Below are positions 49,863-61,239 of a stretch of 64,000 nucleotides of DNA, one piece after another (the first letter of the stretch is position 1; every line of letters begins with the position of its first letter). Source of the stretch: Gordionus sp. m RMFG-2023 (Eukaryota; Nematomorpha; Gordioida; Chordodea; Parachordodidae); NCBI RefSeq assembly GCF_954871325.1, contig NC_088776.1, positions 53,462,569 to 53,526,568 on the forward strand, given 5' to 3'. The notes beneath the pieces were generated by a model, which was not told the origin of the DNA, ran no database searches, and worked only from the letters and a program-made list of their open reading frames with translations. Made by a program: the position numbers and the translations under genes.

Positions 49863-50093
49863 AATATAAGGCTTTTTTTTCGTTAATTTACAGCACTAGT
49901 ATAAAATATTCTTAAATTTATTATAAATTTTTCAAACTTTATGCGCTACTCAAAAAAAGAAACGCGTTACCGTGCATCGTTACCCTTAGAGAATAACGAA
50001 GGCGTTCCTTTTCTTCAGAAATATAAGGCTTTTTTTTCGTTAATTTACAGCACTAGTATAAAATATTCTTAAATATATTATAAATTTTTCAAA
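49863..50093 (+). repeat. 75-bp direct repeat around a GC-richer spacer
   Basis: The sequence AATATAAGGCTTTTTTTTCG through ATAAATTTTTCAAA occurs at about 49863-49938 and again at about 50019-50093, nearly identical. The 80-bp spacer contains AACGCGTTACCGTGCATCGT and AATAACGAAGGCGTTCC, much less AT-rich than the flanks. Confidence 0.85.
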
Positions 50094-52645
50094 AGAATTC
50101 GGGAAGGCTTTCACTTATTTTTATTTCAAAATTTTTGTTGCATAATATTAACAATATTTTTCTTTGTATATTGAAACAGACGGAATTGAAAGTAAATCTA
50201 TATAAAATATATTTTGAGCTTTTCAAATTTAAATTGACTCGGTTTAACATTTCACATTTTAACGTTTAAAATTCCTGGTTTCATAAAATTTAAAATTTAA
50301 ATAATGTTATTTAAAAATCCCTTTAAAAAATTAATCAATCAAATTTCCTGATTTCACAGTTTTTTAATTTTTCAATATTATAACAATAGATTTGTACATT
50401 GTTAATTGAAAGATATATGGAGTAATCAAAAACTCACCTACGTTTATGAAACATACTTAATATTTATTAATGAATGCAACAAATGTCAAACTTATGATGA
50501 GGGTATGACATCATAGCACCCTTTATAATATTAACAAATATTGGCCGACAAACAGTTGATTAATACATTATCTACAAAATTTGAATAAAAAAATTATTAA
50601 AAGTAATAATAATCTAAACATGAACTTATTTGAAAAAGAGAATATTAATTTACCACTTTATTTCTAATTTAGTAAGAAGGATTTAGCAATTTCCTTTTAT
50701 TCTTGAAAGCTAGATAAGTCCAAAATTTATTTGTTAGCCCGAACTCCTTATATTTACATCCGAGCTCATCTCGATAAATGTATAATTAAAAAGCTATTTA
50801 AATAATAATCAAATATATTTATTATCCTTTTATTTTAAATTAAAAAAAAATAGAAAACATTATTTTCTAAATTGAAATTTTAAACCATACACCATCCCTT
50901 ATATATAAGTCCCGAGCTTTAGACCGATTTGCAGGATTCTAATCAATATTTTTAACAATATGTTAATTTTATTTCAGATGCTCAAAAAAATTTCTTTTTC
51001 AAAAATAATTTTATATTTTATTTTACTTATTTATATTATCAAAAAGTGGCCGAAGAAATTATTTCAAGTAAGATTATCTGTTTTATAAAGACTCCTATTT
51101 AGTCGCTGAGAAATTTTTTTTACTAAACGGTTTGAATTCTCTGCAAACATATTGAATGCTTGGATAAAAAACTAAATTGCCCGTAAAAGATAATAATTGA
51201 TAAAATATAAAACTTGAAACGATTAAATTTCTTCAGGTTCACCATAAACAAAAACTATTAGTTAATAATGCTTATTTTTATAAAGCAAAATCTTTATAAA
51301 TGTTCCTCCTCCCGGCATAATAACCCTAGTCTGTAACACACTAATACTATCTCATTGTGTTTTTTGTAGAAAATAATCCACAATAATGGTTAAAAATTCT
51401 ACTCTCATGAATGCCAAATACACCATAAAGGAATCAACTATATTATAAGCTTTCTAAAAAGCTAGCAACCCTTCCCTCGAACCAGATAGTTTCCTCAATG
51501 ATAATTTAAAAGAGGGGTGTTATTTTAATACCTTGTACTAATGGTGTTCCCTAGCCTAGCTCTTGAACTAAACTTATATTCATTTTCAACTATCAAATTT
51601 AAAAATTCCCAGTGGTATATCAGGCTAGCAAACAAACCTTAAATAAACAAATACTTGACCTTTCAAATTCAATTTTCATGCCCATCGGGAGAAAATTACC
51701 TTAGGGAACCTGAGATCTAAAAGAGAGATTTTATCTTCTATTTAGTTATCTTCACTCGTCCCTTCACATGCTTTTTTAATCAGAGAATTTTCTTTTAAAA
51801 ACAATTTTTTTTTTTGAAAATGCGACCTGTTAATTTATTTTTGTTAATTTGAATTATGTTGATTGTGAAATTTACAACCAATAAATAAATGTTGAATGAT
51901 TTATTATATTGTTTTAGACCCCTTATTTAGCATGAATTTGTTGCGAAGAAACAAAAATACTGTCTATGTTGTAAATTTTGCCGTGAATTCGCTCTAAATG
52001 TTAATGAGGGGGTGATTAATTTAAATGAAAATTATTCCAACGATTTATTTTAAAAAAATATTTTTTGTAAAATGGCCAATCCAGGATTTTTTATTTTTCT
52101 AAAAACCTGATACGAGTTTTTAAAATAGTACCATTTTTAACCCGTTTATGGGTCTACCCCTAGCTTTAATTTAAGACCCATGTGAATTTATTATATCGTA
52201 ACTCCCACCCCAGATTTCTGTTTATGTTTAAATATTGTGATACCCCCCTCCCCACTCTTTCTTCACAAATATCCAAATATTCAAAATGACTATTGACACT
52301 CCAATCGATATTATATTTTTTTCAGTTAAAATCTGACGCAAGATATTTTGTTTAAATATTTTTTTTATATTTAACTTTCCTCATAATTATAATTATGCGG
52401 ATGATTAACAAAACGCAAGATTTTTTAATTTTAAGATGTCGAAATATTATGTTGGAATTTTTATCCCCTTCTCACTTCCTTTTCCAGGCTTACCTTGATA
52501 ACTTAGAGTTGAGTAGCAATGTAAATGGAAGAATTTATTAGATATATTAAAAAATTTTAAACCCCGTATCCGCCCCACCAGCCACTCAGACTAACCACTT
52601 AATATATAGATGTTAACGATGAATTCAATATATTTGTTTATTCAG
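50094..52645. other. AT-rich stretch, no confident gene
   Basis: Includes a degenerate palindromic MITE at about 51918-52012. A pyrimidine-rich acceptor CTTCCTTTTCCAG at 52488 opens a short frame AYLDNLELSSN ending at TAG (about 52539). Not enough to call a gene. Confidence 0.4.
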
Positions 52646-52731
52646 TTAATACTATTGTCGAAATGATTTTTTATACAAAAATTTTAACATCTCTATTCCT
52701 GCAAATTTATGACTTAAACCCTAGAACCTAG
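52646..52731 (+). CDS. Possible terminal exon, upstream homologue
   Basis: After TTGTTTATTCAG a phase-1 frame (NTIVEMIFYTKILTSL...) is open 27 codons to TAG. Its first part (ATTGTCGAAA) is repeated at 53034 just upstream of the next candidate exon. Length is within chance expectation. Confidence 0.22.
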
Positions 52732-53065
52732 TTTTCAATTATTTAAAACTTTTTATTTCAAAAAAGATTAATCCCTTTTAAATCCATAAATACATTAATG
52801 TTTGTTTCATGATACACCGTCTTTAACAATCTTCTCATAAAAAAATAATTGTCTTTCTTTTTTCTATGATGAAATAAATAAAATACATAAGTAAAAGTCA
52901 GTAAAATTACAACATTAGCTTTACCATATCTATTTCGAAATACATTTATAAGATTTTAAACCCCCTTTCATATAATAGATCCAATGGCCTAGAGTGATGA
53001 ATTATTTTAATGATTCCTTAATTTTTCTATTAATGCCATTGTCGAAAAGAGATATTAGGTTTCAG

Positions 53066-53190
53066 TTGATACCAATCTCTGGATGTTTTTTGACGAAGCT
53101 TTTAATATTCCTCCCTTCATGGAACAATTAAAGAAAAAAAAATTTGGAGGATTTCAGTTTTTTTCCAATCGAAATAATATGTCTTTATAA
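53066..53190 (+). CDS. Possible terminal exon (NLWMFFDEAFNIPPF)
   Basis: After ATTAGGTTTCAG the phase-1 frame is open for 40 residues to TAA: DTNLWMFFDEAFNIPPFM, EQLKKKKFGG, FQFFSNRNN. Composition is protein-like and the phase is that of the micro-exon genes. It lies 245 bp before the first micro-exon of the next gene and could end a separate upstream gene. No family recognised. Confidence 0.35.
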
Positions 53191-53435
53191 AAATAAAAAC
53201 TCACTATTATATTTTAATTTAAAAAAAATATAAAATTAAAGGAAAAATAAGATAGAAATAAAGAAAAGAAACAAAATAAAAAAATGACAAAAAGAAAAGA
53301 AATTAAGAAAATATTAAATTATTTTCTATATATTACGAAAGTTTTAAGCAAAATGTTATATCAGAATTTAAAAAATAGAAAATTAGGGATAATTTTTTAT
53401 AATAAAATTAAATATATTTTATAATTATTTTAAAG

Positions 53436-56400
53436 TGTTACTAGAACCTGAGGCCGGTAAAAATATTTTTAATAAAATAAAATAGTTTAATAATATTTTT
53501 AACAAGAAATAGAAGAAGTTGCTCCAGGTAAAAATGTTTGCTAAAAACACATTTCATACTTGTTTTTAAAATCAACAAAAATATTGATTTCAATACATTT
53601 TAAAACTTATATGAAGTTTTGCAAAGTAGCCTATTCGGTAGGTTAAAGATTTTAGCCCAGATTTTTTGGCGGAGCGGGCTCAAATTCTTTTGTCAGACAT
53701 GTTATAGTTTTGAAAACAATTTGCCCCTTCTTAAAATTTTATAAAAAATTAGAGATTTGCCAGGCTTTGTCTACATTTTATGTTAAAATTGTTATTGCCC
53801 AGCCCTAAAGTTTATTATACACAAATGACCTGGCTGGCCCGTAAAATCTTTTAACCGGCAGGGCTTTTAGACTTCCGGAGGGGCCAAGCACGGGGTTCGC
53901 AGATCTCTAGCTTATATTATAAAGGTTTCCATATAATTAACATATTTAAAATTTTCCGTTTCTTGGAAAATTCTTGCATTTGTTACAAGTCTATGAACAT
54001 TCATTCATAACTTTTGAGATGGCTCAGCATCTACAAGTTGGGTTCCTGATCAGTAATGCCATATATTTGCTGCTTAATTTTAGTTGAAACCCAGCTGTAC
54101 TTCTATATCGTTAATGTAAATTATATTAAAATTTTCATCTTTCACTTTTAATAGTTTTGAAATGTGCCTCTTTAGACCCGGTTATATTTTAATATATTCC
54201 CGAAAAACTTCACATTTATTACAAAAAAAATTTAATAGTTTTGATAACTTTCTAATTTTTTTTACCCTTCAATTCAAGGAGATATTATTTATTTGATTGG
54301 TCAAAATATTTGCTCTCTAACAACAATTGGGAACCGGCTCAAACCGGGACCAGCCTAAGACAATGTTAAGTTTGAAGCGTGTAAATTAACCAACAATATT
54401 AGCAGAAATAAGAAGCTAGTGGACTTAAAAATGTATATAACAACTAGTAGCGAAAGAAAGATGATAAGATAGATAAAAAATGAAAAGAAATAAAATTTTA
54501 AAAATAATTAAATAATTAATATATTTGTTTTAAGTGCTAGCAGAAATTCTTCCAGGTAATAATATGTATTTATAAGATGTATGTTAAAAAAAAATATTTA
54601 ACACAAATAAATAAAAAGATTTTTATAATAGAAATAGGAAAAATGAAAGAAATAAAAGATAAGAAAGAAAAGAAATAGAACATAATAAATGAAAGAAATA
54701 AATAAATAAAACAGAATAAAAATATATAATATTAAACATTGGATTGCAAAAATTCTTTTCCAAAATCAAATAAGTTTTTTTATTAGCATTGTTTTATCAA
54801 AAATTTTATGCAGCAAAAATACTTATTCATAATTTTATATAAACCTTAAGGATTTTCCATCTTAAACTTATCATTCTTTTCTATAATTAATAATGTTGAT
54901 AAAATTAAAATAGAGATAACTTATAAAGGAACATTTACAACGAGTTTCATAAGTTATATATTAGTGCTGATTATTGTTATATATTCACGAATAAAAGCAA
55001 GCCTAGATTTGATATAAGACGACATTTTTATTTTTCAATCATATTAGTAGAGTAAATAGCAACTTTTATTATACCATTAGATAATGATTTGATGCATTTT
55101 ATGCACTCACCTAATCAATCATCTCCCTTTACTATCAAAGGAAGATTACAGATAATCCTGGAAAAAAAATTTTAATTCATTTTTCTTGTATTAATTCTTT
55201 TATTCTTTATTATATTATATCTGATTAGTAACTAAGGGTTTAGCTTTATTTTTCCTTGTCCACTTCAATTTTTTTGGAATAAGCAACCAATATTACAAAT
55301 GCCTCATTTCTAGTATAAAGATTTTTAATAAATTTATATTATTTTAATTATAATTTCTAATGTTTATTTCTGGGAGAGATGATGAATTATTGGTTTAAGC
55401 TTGACAAAAGTAAGTTATCAGCAAAGGGTTTAAATTATAGAAGCTTCAATGTATTTTTTCCAGCAAAGTTCACTTTTTTTAAAGTAATGATGAGCATGCT
55501 ATATATCTTAGAATTTGTAGAATACCAAATCTACTTTATAAATTCAGAAAATTTTGTTGTAAACATTTCAACCATTCTTAATTTACAATAATTTTTTCTC
55601 AAATTTAAAATAAATTAAAGGTTCTTAATGAGAATAACTAAATTTATAGGGTAGATATATATAACCTACACATGTTTGATTACATTTCCAGCAAAAATTT
55701 ACTTTTCAAATTTTAAAATAACATACACAGTTTTCAAAAATTATCACAGTGTTAGTGCTGAAAACAAACACATAATGTTTTGATCAGTGGAAATTAGATT
55801 ATCCAATATTAAATAAATTTATAATATATACAAGCTTTTATTAATAAGTGGTAGAGGAAATTGCACCAGGTAAGAATATGTTTCATAAAAATAATAATTA
55901 TAATTCATCAAAAGACATAACTCATTAATGCAGGCACAATTTACACACTGTATTTTTTTAAATTTTACATCTTTATTAATTAAAAAATCAAAAAAGAAAT
56001 ATAATCCTGATATTTAGCTAACAATATTTGGTTATTGGTGTAGGATGTAGGCAGTTAGTAAGACGTTATAATTATGTAAATTTTATACCTATCCTTTATG
56101 CCTTATTTTAAAATAAATGAATGTAATTTTTAATTTGCATGAACTGTTTTAAATTAACAGTTAATTTTAAAAAAATCCAAATGAGTTAATCAGTGTTCGC
56201 TCGATCCAGATCACCAACAATACTTGTAAGACACTGTTTAATAATGATATTGAAGATTAAACGAAAATAATAATATTATGATAAAGAGAAATTTATTTCA
56301 ATTTATTTATGCTAGGGATAATATATTAATAATTACCATAATTGCCGTCTTAACAAAAAGTTTATTGTTTTCAGAATTTAATTGGAAAAAAACCAGTATT

Positions 56401-59400
56401 TTTAATCATACCGTTTTGTCATTGCTACATGTAGCTAGTAACAAAGCATATCAATTTAATATGCCTTATTAGGATTGTAAAGCTTAGAAATTTATTTAAA
56501 AAGTTTAAATTTTTTGCAATAAGTATGTAATATTATTTTAACTTAAAGAATAAAAAAGCTATTTAAAAATATTTTTAATTATTAATCTACTAACAAAAAA
56601 ACAAAATTTTAAGACACCAAAAATATTTATGTGGTCGTTCAAAATTATTCTAGTCCTCTTCTTAGAGTATCCTCCTTTTAATTTTTCTTAATTCGCTTAT
56701 TCAGTCTATTCTGTAATATTATAATTTTAAAATCATTCATTCGATAATAATAATTTCCCTAATAATATATTTTAACATATTATATATTTTTTTAATCAAC
56801 CTTTTTCATTTTAAAATATTTTAACAATTATTACTATTTTTTGGTTATATTGTTTTAAAAAGATATTTTTTATAGATCTTATACTTGTAAAATTAAGAAA
56901 CTAATAAATTTTTTTGGAAAGTAATTAGTAATAATTATATTTTAATTTTAGGTAATTGAAATTGTAATAAATTTCTTTTTTAAATAACCAACCCTTTTTC
57001 AAAATTTAAAAAAATAAATAAGAATGAATATCAGAGACCTGCAGAGGTACCATTTGCACAGCCCGGCCCGGCCCGGTTTTAAATTTTTTAGGCCCGACCC
57101 GGCCCGGATATTTTTAAAAAAATTTTTTACGGCCCGGCCCGGATTTAAAAATTTAAGGCCCGGCCCGGATTTAAAAAATTAAGGGCCGGCCCGGATATTT
57201 TTTTAAAAAAAATTTCAGGCCCAGGAATTTTTTAAAATTATATTCGACCTGGTATATACAAAAATTCACCTATGAGGTATTTTACCATATTTTTCAGCGA
57301 GTTTTATCGCTTATTATTTAAAAAATACATGTAAAAAGCTAATATTTTGAGAATATTATATTGAATTTATAAAAATTATAAAACTGTTATTTATAAAAAT
57401 GGATATTTTGAGCATATACTATATTTTATATTGCATTTATAAAAATAAAACTAATATTCATAAAAATGGTAATAATATTTTTAGCATATACTATATTTTA
57501 TATTGCATTTAAAAAAAATAAAACTAATATTTAATTTATAAAAATGTATTATATTTTGAGAATATAATATATTGTATTTAATTTACTATTTAATTTATAA
57601 AATAAAAATAAATCGCTATTTAAAAAAATGCATGTATAATAAATAGTATTTTGAATATAATCTAATTGCACAATATTAATATAATTTATTTTATATTATA
57701 AATTTTTAACAAAAGAAGATAAAAAAGAATAATGAAAAATGTTGGATAAAAAGAATAATGAAAAATGTTGGATTAAAAACTTTCATGACTCAAGGTAAAT
57801 ATAATAAATGCAATAAATATTTGACAGTTTGCAAAGTAAAAAACCAGCATGATTGACGAAACCCTATACTCAAGAAAAATATTAAAAATTCACAAATTAT
57901 CATGAAGAAAGAGAAGCATAACTACCTTTTCAGGTTGAAGATTACTTCTTCTTTCTTCAAGAATTCTTCCAGTAGTGGAAAAATTCCGCTCACAGCTTGC
58001 ACTTGAAGCAGGAATGCTTTGATGAGCCGCCCACCACTCTAACAAATTATCCACCTTAAATGTTTCATCTATTTTTTTATTTATGTAATTATAATATTCA
58101 TCATCGGGTATTGACATATTGCCAGAATTACAACGCCCCATTTGTCATAAAACGATTCAGTTTGTTTAACAACAGTCGTAATTTGACTGGTGGATGGTAT
58201 TTCATTTACTTCCTGAGCCTCTTGTAATTTAATATAATCTTTTATATAGTTTTCCGTCATCTTGCGATCTGTCCTTGACTACATACATAATTGCTTAAAT
58301 TTGGGACAGAGAAAAAGAGAAATAAAATGATACTTGTGTAAAACAAATTTTTTAATTAAAAAATGCTTTATATTAAGTAAAATCAATTTTATTTCTCAAT
58401 TTTCGCTTTGAAAGGTATTACAAACTTCAAGAAGTGATATTCCTTTATTTGATTATTTCGGTAAAATATATTCTAAAAATTTAGATATGAATTATAAAAA
58501 AATATATTAATAATACTTGAATATTAGGGCTTATTTAAGATATTCCTTTATTTGATTGTTTTGGTAAAATATGTTGTAAAAATTTAGATATGAATTATAA
58601 AAAAATATATTAATACTTTGAATAAATTTGCAGGAAATTAATAATTAGATCGATCTGTGGGTGTTAGGTAGTATTAACCATCACCCAATATATTATTTTA
58701 ATCATAACTGTAATATAATATAATCTTATAACCCTTAACTCATAATGTAAAAATTTTTATAAAAAATATTAAGGCCCGTCCCGGGTTTAACAATCTTAGG
58801 CCCGGCCCGGATATATTTTAAAAAAAATTTTTTAGGCCAGGCCTGGATATGTTAAAAAAAATTTTTTTAGGCCCGGCCCTGCCTGGGTATATTTAAAAAA
58901 GGCCGGGCCTGCAGGTCTCTGATGAATATTAAGCAAAATTAATTTTAATTATTCTTTTATAACAAGTAATATGAGAAATAATTCCAGATAAGAATATTAA
59001 TTATAAAAAATAGTTTATATTTTAATAAAAATATGTGCCGTAAATTTAAAAGGTATTATCAGAACTATATTGAATAATATTGGGATTTTATATGTTTTAA
59101 AAAAAATAAGGATACAAAATTTTAAAAATATAGTAAAAATAGCCAGTAAAAATATACAAAAATGATTGTTTGTTTTTTGTATGGATGCCACCAATAATAA
59201 TAAAAATTGTAAAATAGACAAATTTTTCTTGTAGTTAAATAGATTAATTTTTTATCAAATGTTGTCATATTTTTTATTTTCAATTTGTACTCTTTGAAGT
59301 AGCAAATCATATATAGATTTATTGTAAAGATCTTAATAAGCATCTAGATCGAAGAAATGCTATAATCTTCGGACAAATGAGGCTATGAAAGCTTACAACT

Positions 59401-59989
59401 TGAGTAAAAAGATTATTATAAAATAGATCTGAATATTTATTGATTTTGCTAAACATTGTTAGAAGGTCACAATTGATTTAAGGTGTAACAATATTTTAGT
59501 AGGAATATAATTTATACGCTTTCCCACTAATTTGTGGTAGCATCATAGAGCATTTACGCAACGAGAAAAATTTAGATGTTACATCGAATATAAAATTCAG
59601 CTGAGATGATGGATTTAAAAAGATGGATCTTCCCTCTACTGCAGAGACTTTTAAGCAATTCATGATTAAACCTCAAAATATTATTGTAGCATTTTATTTT
59701 AGTTAAAATAGAAAGAATTATAATTATAAAATTTTTATTATATAATATTAGTTGCAGGAGAAGCTGGTGCTGCTGCAGGTAAAAAATATTTGGTTTATAA
59801 AAATATTTTATAGATTTTAATTGAGAATTTATATATTAAGAGTGGAGTAGACAAGATTTTCCAATAGGGGGTAACTCCATTTTATCAGGTCTGCTGGCTA
59901 GGTCCCTTCTATAAAAAATTATTATTTATTTTTCAGTGATCTTTTTATACTCTCCGTTTAAGTTCTCTGAGCAAGCCCTAATTCTATAA
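53436..59989 (+). CDS. Heptad micro-exon gene
   Basis: Candidate exons: 53436-53456 (LLEPEA), 53507-53527 (IEEVAP), 54535-54555 (LAEILP), 55849-55869 (VEEIAP), 59752-59778 (AGEAGAAA) and terminal 59937-59989 (IFLYSPFKFSEQALIL, stop TAA). Internal exons are 21, 21, 21, 21 and 27 nt; every intron is phase 1 and every donor is G|GTAA. Junction codons add Glu, Val, Val, Val, Val. Each 21-nt exon therefore encodes one seven-residue unit with Glu at a fixed position and usually a final Pro. The smallest intron is 50 bp; the largest (3.9 kb) contains a hAT element (57032-58921). The first exon and start codon were not found. A signal peptide, and thus secretion, is unknown. An alternative terminal exon is at 56375. 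No known family. Confidence 0.58.
53640..53910. repeat. Decayed GGCCCGG-type hAT MITE
   Basis: GC-rich blocks GCGGAGCGGGCTC, CTGGCTGGCCCG and CCGGAGGGGCCAAGC, ending GTTCGCAGATCTCTAG, which resembles the complement of the CAGAGACCTGCAG end of the element at 57032. It lies in the intron between the IEEVAP and LAEILP micro-exons. Confidence 0.5.
56375..56472 (+). CDS. Alternative terminal exon of the heptad gene
   Basis: After the strong acceptor TTATTGTTTTCAG the phase-1 frame is open for 32 residues to TAG (FNWKKTSIFNHTVLSLLHVA, then SNKAYQFNMPY). Joined to VEEIAP it gives Glu at the junction. The frame also continues open upstream to an ATG at 56278, so a short intronic ORF is another reading. 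Use of this exon would end the protein before the AGEAGAAA unit. Confidence 0.35.
56875..56985 (+). repeat. Remnant of the EEVP-exon flank, exon decayed
   Basis: AGATCTTATACTTGTAAAATT and AAGAAACTA match the sequence upstream of the micro-exon at 1700. At the exon position the sequence is TTTTAGGTAATTGAAATTGT, which lacks a proper phase-1 reading, so this micro-exon appears lost. It continues, after the hAT insertion, into the 59255-59830 homology. Confidence 0.45.
57032..58921 (-). mobile_element. hAT element with GGCCCGG subterminal repeats
   Basis: Inverted ends CAGAGACCTGCAG and CTGCAGGTCTCTG, with exact 8-bp duplications atgaatat (57024-57031 and 58922-58929). About 200 bp at each end consists of GGCCCGG blocks separated by A/T tracts. 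A transposase remnant lies on the - strand at 57890-58260. It is inserted in a large intron of the heptad micro-exon gene. Confidence 0.92.
57890..58260 (-). pseudogene. hAT transposase C-terminus, deleted
   Basis: The main frame (58141-57890) contains NLLEWWAAHQ then IPASSASCERNFSTTGRILE and LLFLHDNL, the hAT C-terminal dimerisation domain. The usual dozen or so residues (normally like YPxLSxLAxxxL) between WWxxH and IPASSAS are missing. A further frame starting at 58260 (MTENYIKDYIKLQEAQEVNE) joins by a frameshift near 58150. The catalytic core is absent, so the element is non-autonomous. Confidence 0.85.
59255..59830 (+). repeat. Third copy of the AGEGAA-exon cassette
   Basis: Aligns with about 1880-2300 and 7030-7460 through shared intron strings such as CAATTTGTA, ATTTATTGATTTTGCT and CAGCTGAGATGA, then the micro-exon at 59752 and its donor-side flank. 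Confidence 0.6.
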
Positions 59990-60675
59990 TATGACAATGT
60001 TTTATCCTTTATTAATATCTGACTTTAACCAGTATAATAGACAGTATAAGGGATAAAAATATTGATAACAAAAATTTGACAAAATAAAAATTACTGAAAG
60101 CATTTATTCTGTAAATTTTATCAATGTTTAGAGCTTAATTGTATATTTTTCAATAAATTTCCAATAAAATAAATCTAATATTAATTTGGTGAAAGATATT
60201 CATAATAAAAATATTTCTTCTAGGAGTCATAATATTTAGAATGTAAATTCCAATTTTATCTAACCAAAATATTCAACTTTTAAAAGACGCCTTTTAACCT
60301 GAATTTATATTATGGAGAACTGAAAATTAATTTTTTTAAATGTACAATCTTTTATAAATTCCTAAAATCAATAATATTAAAAGAAAAATATCCTAGCTAT
60401 GACTAGATCTGAAGCTTCATATTATTTTCAGAGGAAATTCAGTTTTTAATCTTATCTTGTTTATATCTGAACGATTATTGTATTTTCTGGAAAATTCAAT
60501 TTATATCTTATTAAAAAAAGATTCTTAATAATTAACAATTTTTCTGAGCATAAAGTATTTTACTATGTTGAAGGATATCCTTTTTTCTGAAAATTTCAAC
60601 TTTATTTCTAAACCACCATTAAATAGGAGCCAATAGAATTTTGAATAGAAGTAATGAGATAATGAAATTTCTTCT
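59990..60675. other. AT-rich stretch, no gene recognised
   Basis: No feature that I can support. Confidence 0.5.
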
Positions 60676-60765
60676 ACCAAAGGCCTGGTCCATAATCAGG
60701 CCTGTATAAGCTGATCGGAGTTAAACGGAAATCCTGTTATCTTAAATATCAGTATAACCTAGGTA
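60676..60765 (+). pseudogene. 5S rRNA-like sequence
   Basis: CATAATCAGGCCTG, then CTGATCGGAGTTAAAC, resembles the 5S rRNA stretch ending in the A box (CTGATCACCGAAGTTAAGC), and AACCTAGGTATT may match the C-box side. It is diverged and truncated, possibly the head of a 5S-derived SINE rather than a gene. Confidence 0.35.
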
Positions 60766-61086
60766 TTAAATTAAATAAAAATCTAGTCTTAAAATATTAC
60801 AAAATCTGGGCCAAGAGTCAGGAGTTTTTAAAAGTAAATTATTTTACATTCTAAAGTTTTCTCGGAGATTAAATATAACGAGTTTAATTTTTATTTTATT
60901 TTATTTTTAAGTTTTAAAACTAAAAATGTAATGCTTATATAGCATGTTACAAACAAAAAATCAATTTACGTATTAATATAATAATTTATATAAAAAAATC
61001 AATTTTGACAATTTATAAAAAAAAATCAATTTATATAAACACAAAAAAAACAATTTAAAGGTTAGTATTAATCGGTCATATCAACA

Positions 61087-61096
61087 TTCCACCCTT
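61087..61096 (-). promoter_or_regulatory. Polypurine tract
   Basis: AAGGGTGGAA on the - strand, directly followed by TGTTGATATG, is placed as expected for the plus-strand primer at the 3' LTR of a Ty3/gypsy element. Confidence 0.55.
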
Positions 61097-61239
61097 AAAA
61101 AAACGATCTCCATTCAGGTTTTTCTTACATGTGAATCTTATCGTGCAGGCAATGTTTCTTGATAGTTATATTGTCATCATTAGTATATTTCATTAACAAG
61201 TTTATTTAAAAGAAAAATATTTTATTATATATTTATATA

